Below are positions 58,142 through 64,000 of a DNA stretch of 64,000 bases, in pieces. The translations under genes were made by a program, and so were the position numbers. Origin of the DNA: Sesamum alatum (lineage: Eukaryota; Streptophyta; Magnoliopsida; Lamiales; Pedaliaceae). A model generated the notes under the pieces. It searched no databases and was not told the DNA's origin. It was given only the letters and a program-made list of their open reading frames with translations. The stretch spans positions 2,805,001 through 2,869,000 of the forward strand of contig JACGWO010000006.1 in assembly GCA_034509735.1 (NCBI GenBank), given 5' to 3'. Within the stretch, counting starts at the first letter, position 1; each line of letters starts with the position of its first letter.

Positions 58142-58363
58142 TCGTGGGTTCAAGTATTACGAATGTAGAGTGTTGTTTAGTTTATAGGATGTTTGTATTA
58201 CACATTTGGTTGCTTTGATGTTGGTATTGGTGTTGGTAAATTTAAAAATGTTATACTATAGATTTAATATTGTAATAGCAGTTAGTTGCTTGCTGTAGAA
58301 ATATTGTTATATTTTCAAATTAATACGTTATTGCTCATTATTTAAAAAAAAAAAAAAAAAAAA
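58142..58363 (+). mobile_element. SINE-like retroposon, 5'-truncated, with poly-A tail
   Basis: ACACATCCAATAGG occurs at 58128-58141 and again at 58364-58377, a 14-bp target duplication. Between them the sequence opens GTGGGTTCAAGTATTACG, which resembles a tRNA B box (GGTTCRANNCC). It ends in an A-tract of about 22 bases. Length is about 220 bp. The A box is not seen, so the copy is probably 5'-truncated or the head is diverged. Direct-repeat length and A-tail indicate LINE-machinery retroposition. Confidence 0.78.
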
Positions 58364-58377
58364 ACACATCCAATAGG

Positions 58378-58887
58378 ATGGATGGTGCAAAAGTCACTTT
58401 TACCCCTCAATGAATTATCTACATGTGGACAATATATCTTGGTCAAAGTCTATTTAGTAAATGTGTACAATTATACAGATGTGGTCTTCCTTTGATCTTC
58501 TTTCTTTGAAATGTTTTATCCTTCAATGATTTTTTTTCCTCCATTGATTATTGTAATTAACGGTAAAAAGTAATTAACTTAGTCCAAATGTAAGACCTTT
58601 TAGTTCTCGACAGAACCCATTCTTTATTAATAATAGTAATTATAATTTACTTATAAGGGTATAAGAGTAATTTTTTTATGTAAACCACATGGTAAATATA
58701 TGCACCCTATTTCACCATAAAATAATAAAATCACTATAAATACAAGATATATTATTTTTTAATAGCAAGTTACTATTCACTAATTTGACAACACATACAA
58801 TAATTCTCCCACTAAAAACTTTGGGTGCAACTGTGTCGAAGGCAATTTTTTCCGATTAATCCTTTACTAAAAATCACTTCCACATCA
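58378..58887. other. Intergenic, no gene seen
   Basis: AT-rich DNA. Ends in CACATCA (58881-58887), which may be the last bases of a lost 5' LTR of the TRIM copy that follows. Confidence 0.35.
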
Positions 58888-59124
58888 TTGGCGCCGTTTG
58901 TGGGAATGAGGCTATGTGCGCGTCCCAAGCCCCTCGTTTGGGGGTTGATGATGTAGCAAGCGTCCCACATCGGTTGCAGACGAGGAGTTTGAGTGGCTTA
59001 TAAGCCCTAATGCCTCCTCTCTCTAGCGAGACGCCTTTTAAGGACAAAACTGTGAGACTCATACAGAGTCAAAGCGAACAATACCTCGCGCAACGGGACA
59101 CCGATCAAATTGCAAACCACATCA
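58888..59124 (+). mobile_element. TRIM copy lacking most of its 5' LTR
   Basis: Internal segment 58888-58945 starts TTGGCGCCGTTTGTGGGAA (primer-binding-site-like) and ends TTTGGGGGT. The 3' LTR 58946-59124 (179 bp) starts TGATGATGTAGCAAGCG and ends ACCACATCA. The LTR has GTCCCACATCG, 25 nt, then TTATAA, the same layout as 54774-55188. Only about 7 bp of a 5' LTR end (CACATCA) precede the internal part. Confidence 0.82.
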
Positions 59125-59251
59125 ATTACGAATATCATAAATCACATCAACAATGAAATTTATATTGTACTGATACGATAATTCTCATAATTTGGTAAAT
59201 TTATATTGAATGCATATAAAAAAAATTCTCTAATCAATGAAGAGAAAAACA

Positions 59252-59252
59252 A

Positions 59253-59297
<45 letters not shown>

Positions 59298-59327
59298 TAT
59301 TTGAATTAGAAAATACAAAAACAACTT

Positions 59328-59422
<95 letters not shown>
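59252..59422. repeat. Compound microsatellite (TAA)n and (GA)n
   Basis: About 15 TAA units (59252-59296) are followed 34 bp later by about 46 uninterrupted GA units (59331-59422). Open frames across it (SLSLSL and III runs) are artefacts of the repeats. Confidence 0.95.
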
Positions 59423-59425
<3 letters not shown>

Positions 59426-60075
59426 GTGGTGAGAACACAAAAGTAGTGAGTCATAGTGGTAGGCTATAGGCACCGAAAGTTGATGGGAAAGGCGTGGTTT
59501 GGAGGGCCCTTCCACCAACCACGCTTTTAATTCATTTTCATCAATTTATTGTATGTGAAGCCCACTTTCTTAAATCATAATAGCACCACCATCTTGGTAT
59601 CTTTATATCACGCTTTTTCACGAGAGGCCAATACCATCATCTTATGTCATAAAAAAGAATTCACACTTCAACTTTGAATTTTTCAAATCCCATCTTTCGT
59701 AATGACTGTTAATCATGTGATCATAATATATTATGACACTCCACATGTTCTTTTTATTACAAAAAAGTTGAGAATTTTTGTTCTTTTACTTTGACCGAAG
59801 TTGATGTTTTGTGCTATATTTGTGTTGTAAAATACATAGTAAATTATATCTCGTTACGTGTAGAAAGATAAAATGTTGTCACACTTTTAATATGTATTTG
59901 AATAATTATTAAAGATGTTTGATGGGATTATACATACGTCGAAATCTGTGTTTGTTTTTCAATATATCAGGATCTTGATTCTAGACAGACATATATTGTG
60001 ATATTTTATGAGTCTATTATAGGGTTGAAGATTGCTGCATGGGGCTCAAGTGCAACTTCCATGGCAGAACCTTAC
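59423..60075. other. Intergenic, no gene seen
   Basis: No supported gene. AT-rich with no recognisable element ends. Confidence 0.35.
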
Positions 60076-60232
60076 GGGGGTAAAATACTATTTTAGTCTC
60101 GTAAAATAGGGGGTAGGTGGCTGTTTTAGTCCCATAAAACACGTTTTTCAGTTCTTTTTATCCCAATACATGATATTTTGGGACCAAAAAAACTGAAAAA
60201 CGTGTTCTATGGGACTAAAACAACTATCTTAC
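60076..60232. repeat. Short inverted repeat (foldback)
   Basis: TTTTAGTCCCATAAAACACG with TTTTTCAGTT pairs with AACTGAAAAACGTGTTCTAT and GGGACTAAAA, enclosing about 35 bp. The outer GGGGTAAAATACTATTTTAG arm is only partly mirrored. Probably another small MITE, since the GGGACTAAAA/CAAAA words recur in 45081-45478. Confidence 0.6.
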
Positions 60233-60695
60233 TTCACCATTTATATAAATCAACCAACGCGACTATATGATTTAACTATTTAAGTGAATGATGTATTTTT
60301 TTATAAAAAAAAATAGAGGAAATATTGGAGAAAAATACCCCATCTATTATTTTTTAAATAATGAAAATACATTTATGGGAAGGCTTAAAATAGCATAAAG
60401 TTCCTCACGAAAATTATGTAATAACATTAAATATTGATGCCCATGAAGGAATAAAGGGGTGCGCATGGTGAAGGATTAACAACAATGATTGCCCTCACAA
60501 GGAATAAATCAAGTATGGGTCAAACATAGTAAAAAATATTAAAAATTTAAAAACTTAGGTAGCAACATTTCTACAATTATTAACTTTTTTTTTTTTTTTT
60601 TTCATAATAGTAGTAGGTGCTTGATGTTATAATGTTGAGAGCTTGATCCTCACTTAGGACAACCATGATCCATGACTTGTTTTCATTATGAAGAA

Positions 60696-60955
60696 CTAGC
60701 CGTCGTGGCATGTTGTTCCAGCGTATATAAAAAACAATATTGCACGCTTTAAAATGATTGTAAATGTAAATAATAAATAAATATATATATATATATATAA
60801 ATAGACAAATTATATTAAAAAAAAGAAAGAAAGAAAGAAAAGAAAAGAAAATCAACTTTAAGGATATTATTGTCATAATCAAAAAATTGGTGTCGCGGTG
60901 TCATAAACCGCCAATTGTGAGTAAAAATGGTCTTTTCTTTATATATTAGTATAGA
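60696..60955 (-). mobile_element. Small non-autonomous Helitron, minus strand
   Basis: Minus strand start TCTATACTAATATATAAAG (60955, preceded by A). End ACAACATGCCACGACGGCTAG (60696, followed by T). Shares start, the CTCACAATTG...CACCAATTTTTTG block and tail with 43538-44093. Confidence 0.6.
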
Positions 60956-61864
60956 TTAAACATTTTTTTTTCTTAGTACTTAAAGTGAGAAAGTAGGATC
61001 ATCATCCCGTAATTACATTATAGAAAATTGTGCTTGAACCTGTACAACAAGCAGATCGATTGTAAAGATATCAAGTCATGAATTTGTCAAAAAATGAAGT
61101 ACTGATCTAGATTTAATTCTACATTGCAAAATCTACTGCATCTTTTATTATTTAATATAAGCCCAGTATATGTATAAAAATTAAGTCGTTTATCTATACT
61201 AATATAAAAGAAAAGCTCACCGACAAAGGTTTTAAGTAAGTACTAGGAAGAGGCTTTCAAGCCATCTTTTTGGCAAAGTAGATAGCAATATCATGAATTA
61301 TTCCTTAATCACATATCATTAGATGAGTTTGCTTTAGAAAAAAATTGATTTGAATTTGCCTGTTTAAAGTTGGACAAAAGAACTCAACAATAAATTAACA
61401 TCATTTTCTTGAGAAATTTATCTTATCGTCATTTACAACCCTGTTTGCTCGTAAATTTTGAATTTCGTAAAAAATAAATATTCAACTTATTTTTATATCG
61501 ACTCGTTTCAACTTATTTTTGACATATATATATAGTAGTGGGGTGTTTTTGAATTATTTCTTATCATATCCAGTCTAAGTGCCGAAATTAAATTTATGTA
61601 ATTATGATTATTTTTATATATGAGTTTTTATTTATTATTTTTTTAAAAGAAAACCACTATAGGTTAAAACGTAGATTAAAATAATAAATTATTTATAAAA
61701 AAGTTTAGAAATTTTATTATTCTTTGGGTTACAATTTAAAAATATAGAAAAATAATTAGCCGACATATTGCTGGGGAGTCAAACTTCCGTGCAAAAGCGG
61801 AGACACGATCTTGAAAATCAACCTGATTTCACATGATTTTTTACTACACTTTTGTACCGGTAAA

Positions 61865-61911
<47 letters not shown>

Positions 61912-62227
61912 GAATAATGGAATATATTTTTTCAATGAAAAATAATTTTTTGAACTTTTTCAATATAAATAGTTATTTTAAGAATTCTTTGTATTTTCTA
62001 AAAATAGGCTAAATAAGTTCATACTTCTTATAAAGTATTTTTTTATAATTTGTAACATCAATAATATTAATTTGTAATTTAATACAATTAGAATTAAAGA
62101 AATTTGTTGAAATTCTGAAAATAAACTAGGCACTTCTAACTTTTCTAAATATTTTAATTTAAAATTTATAAATTCTTTAAAAAGTATTATATACTTTATA
62201 TAAGTTTTTGAATATTTTATAGAGTAA
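60956..62227. other. AT-rich intergenic with a Helitron-like 5' end and SSR
   Basis: TCTATACTAATATAAAAG starts at 61193 after an A, matching the 5' ends of the Helitrons here, but no matching CTAG terminus with hairpin follows. A (TAA)n run of about 15 units occupies 61866-61910. No gene is supported. Confidence 0.45.
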
Positions 62228-63030
62228 GACCATGTTTACCTTATTGGATAAACTCCTATATCCAGATCAGTAGGGGTTTGTCCAGTGTTTACTAGGTAAA
62301 GTCGAAACCCGCTACTAAATCCTTGGGCCCTCTACTAACCCCTACAAAATCCACTATTGCAATCCAGGCCACCCCCCACATATTACCAATACATGGGGCC
62401 CACCAAGTCCCATATTAATTTTGTCTTCCATTCTTGTCCCCAATTTGAGCTTAATTTTTTTACACTTTTGCCCTCAACAATTAATTAATTTACATCTGCC
62501 AAATTATTAATGTAGTAGTTGGTATTTAATATCTCCTCCAATATTTTCGTAAGGTTCTTTTCTCCCACTCCCTAGCAAGCATTCAACTCTCAAATGATCT
62601 AGGATTTTCACGATTAGAATCAGCGGTTGCTTCCACCACTCAATCCTTAGTCTCGTTTCCTTCGTGCTTTCTACTCTGCAATCGCGATGGGGAAGGAGAG
62701 AGTGTTGCTGGAAAAAACTTTGGGGCTTTGGGAGTGTGTGTATAAATATCTCTGTTTCTCCCAATTCTATGTTACACAAACACAATGGAGAAGTATAGTG
62801 ATGTGACCGCTATTAATTGAAGGGTTAAAATGTAATATCATACTTAATCCACTTTTTTATTCTGAATAGTAAACGTTGTACACTTGTATCATACATGTGG
62901 CCGGATAAGTGCCAACCCCTTCTCATAATAGTAAACAACCAGGTTGGATAATTTTGTAGATCATAACCCAGAGTATAGTAGGGGCCTACTATTTGGTTGT
63001 ACTATTCAATAGGTGAAAGGAAACATGGCC
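62228..63030. mobile_element. Non-autonomous PIF/Harbinger element
   Basis: GACCATGTTTACC on the left and GGAAACATGGCC on the right, with TAA at 62225-62227 and 63031-63033. Just inside the left end CCACTATTGCAAT.. CCCCCCACATATTACCAATACATGGGGCCCACC parallels CCTACTATAATATTGG...GGACCCCACAG of the element at 1633. This suggests mobilisation by the same enzyme lineage. It has no transposase; the minus-strand frame inside has no recognisable domain. Confidence 0.82.
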
Positions 63031-63045
63031 TAAGAGTATTTTAAA

Positions 63046-63471
63046 GGGTAAATTACATCTACCTCCCCTGAGGTTTGACATAATTACAAATACTCCCTCG
63101 TTGTTTGAAAAATTACAAATACCCCCCTGTGGTTTGTAACCGCCTAACAAATAACCCATTTCAATTAATTTTTATGGGTGAATTGACCAAAATGCCTTAT
63201 GCACTGAATTATTTTTATTTAATTTTAAAAAAAATTTTGGACTACAATGTATAGGGAGAAGTTTCTTAAGTTTTTTACACAGAAGAGCAATAATAGAATT
63301 TGCCTTGACCGATTTTTCTATAATTTTAATAAAAAATTCAAGGGCAAAATGGTCCATTTCAGGCCTTTGGTTGAAAATTACAAACCTCAGGGGAGTATTT
63401 ATAATTTTTCAAACAATGATGAGGTATTTGTAATTATGCTAAACCTCAGGAGAGGTTGATATAATTTACTC
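63046..63471. mobile_element. MULE-type foldback MITE, perfect 9-bp target duplication
   Basis: GGGTAAATTACATCTACC and GAGGTTGATATAATTTACTC termini, with nearly full-length arms (GTTTGAAAAATTACAAATACC against AGTATTTATAATTTTTCAAAC). TATTTTAAA flanks it exactly at 63037-63045 and 63472-63480. It inserted about 15 bp beyond the Harbinger element's right end. It is the best preserved member of the family seen at 13268 and 22369. Confidence 0.9.
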
Positions 63472-63480
63472 TATTTTAAA

Positions 63481-64000
63481 AGGCATCAATGCTTGTGACT
63501 TCCCAAAAAAAAAAAGAGAAAATAAATGCTTGCATCATTAGGAAATTGACTAATTTAAAAAAGAGAGGAAAAAGCGCTATTTGAAGCCGAAATTCAAACT
63601 TGCGCCGCATAGACTAACGGACAGAAAAAAGCGCAATTGGAGAAAGAGTAATAGGACAGGTGGCGTGACCCAACCAATCATTTGTGAACCTACAAATTAG
63701 CCTTTTTCTCGCATTTCAAAACTCATTTAAATCTGGCGGAAAAGCTCTTTTCTGAAAAAGCAACACTACAGTGTTTGAGTGAGCTTCACCCCAACATTGA
63801 TCCATCTTCAAGTCAAATTAAAGGTATAAATACATTTACATTTTTAATCTATGATTTATTTATATAAACCATTCATATATTTTAAAAAATTATACGTCAA
63901 CATTATTCATACAATGACTCATGTTTTTTAAAAATTATATATACACACAAAAAACGTCAACATCATTATACAAAATATTTTGTTTTTCGATTGTTAGAGG
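63481..64000. other. Right edge, partial MITE
   Basis: No gene is supported. From about 63822, GGTATAAATACATTTACATTTTTAATCTATGATTTATTTATATAAACC resembles the left arm of the GGATAATTA family and runs off the window end. Confidence 0.4.

Noticed and set aside
59160..59518. Open frames rich in SLSLSL and III
   Set aside because: Translations of the GA and TAA microsatellites.
62507..62785. 92-codon minus-strand frame inside the Harbinger MITE
   Set aside because: No recognisable domain, and the element is non-autonomous.
1..64000. CRISPR array, operon or bacterial-type system
   Set aside because: Spliced plant genes and plant transposons throughout. The repeated sequences are MITEs, LTRs and SSRs, not spaced CRISPR repeats.

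Overview
This is a nuclear window from a flowering plant, very probably a eudicot. It is AT-rich and holds five intron-containing plant genes in a sea of transposable elements. The five host genes are a PUF-domain RNA-binding protein of the APUM7-12 type (+, 17464-21547), an LNK1-type clock coactivator (+, 25793-29672), a conserved small zinc-ribbon protein of unknown function (-, 30887-33143), an early nodulin-93-like protein (-, 48669-49756), and LHCB6/CP24, the minor photosystem II antenna protein (-, 56179-57263). All exon joins were worked out by hand from GT/AG sites and family conservation. The five genes are unrelated in function and simply share a locus; LNK1 and the zinc-ribbon gene are convergent.

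Region 1 (1-10.9 kb) is transposon territory. A 1.08-kb hAT-like element with a perfect 8-bp target duplication is followed by a 9.2-kb PIF/Harbinger-type element. That element has a broken DDE transposase and a broken Myb/SANT partner on the + strand. It also has three Myb/SANT-like genes on the - strand, two of them intact. Region 2 (10.9-17.4 kb) is AT-rich, with foldback MITEs, an LTR-like promoter and a Pack-MULE-like element carrying a 400-bp GC-rich core. Region 3 (17.4-33.2 kb) is the gene-rich part. It includes a decayed insertion of chloroplast 16S rRNA at 23.57-24.06 kb.

Region 4 (33.3-44.1 kb) is dominated by a Helitron whose Rep/HUH nuclease domain is deleted. A smaller opposite-strand Helitron sits inside it, and that one holds a solo LTR. 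Region 5 (44-56 kb) holds many inverted-repeat MITEs with 9-bp target duplications, a MITE interrupted by a small Helitron, the ENOD93-like gene, a GC-rich LTR-like block, and a complete 415-bp TRIM retrotransposon. Region 6 (56-64 kb) has LHCB6 with a CACTA-type MITE in its only intron, a SINE-like insertion with a 14-bp target duplication, long SSRs, a second TRIM copy and a Harbinger MITE next to a MULE-type MITE.

The most unusual item is the TRIM family. Its LTRs carry a sequence matching the plant snRNA upstream sequence element, followed 25 nt later by a TATA box. That is close to the spacing I recall for Pol III U6 promoters. Second is the Harbinger-like element whose own transposition genes are dead while two antisense Myb/SANT genes remain open.
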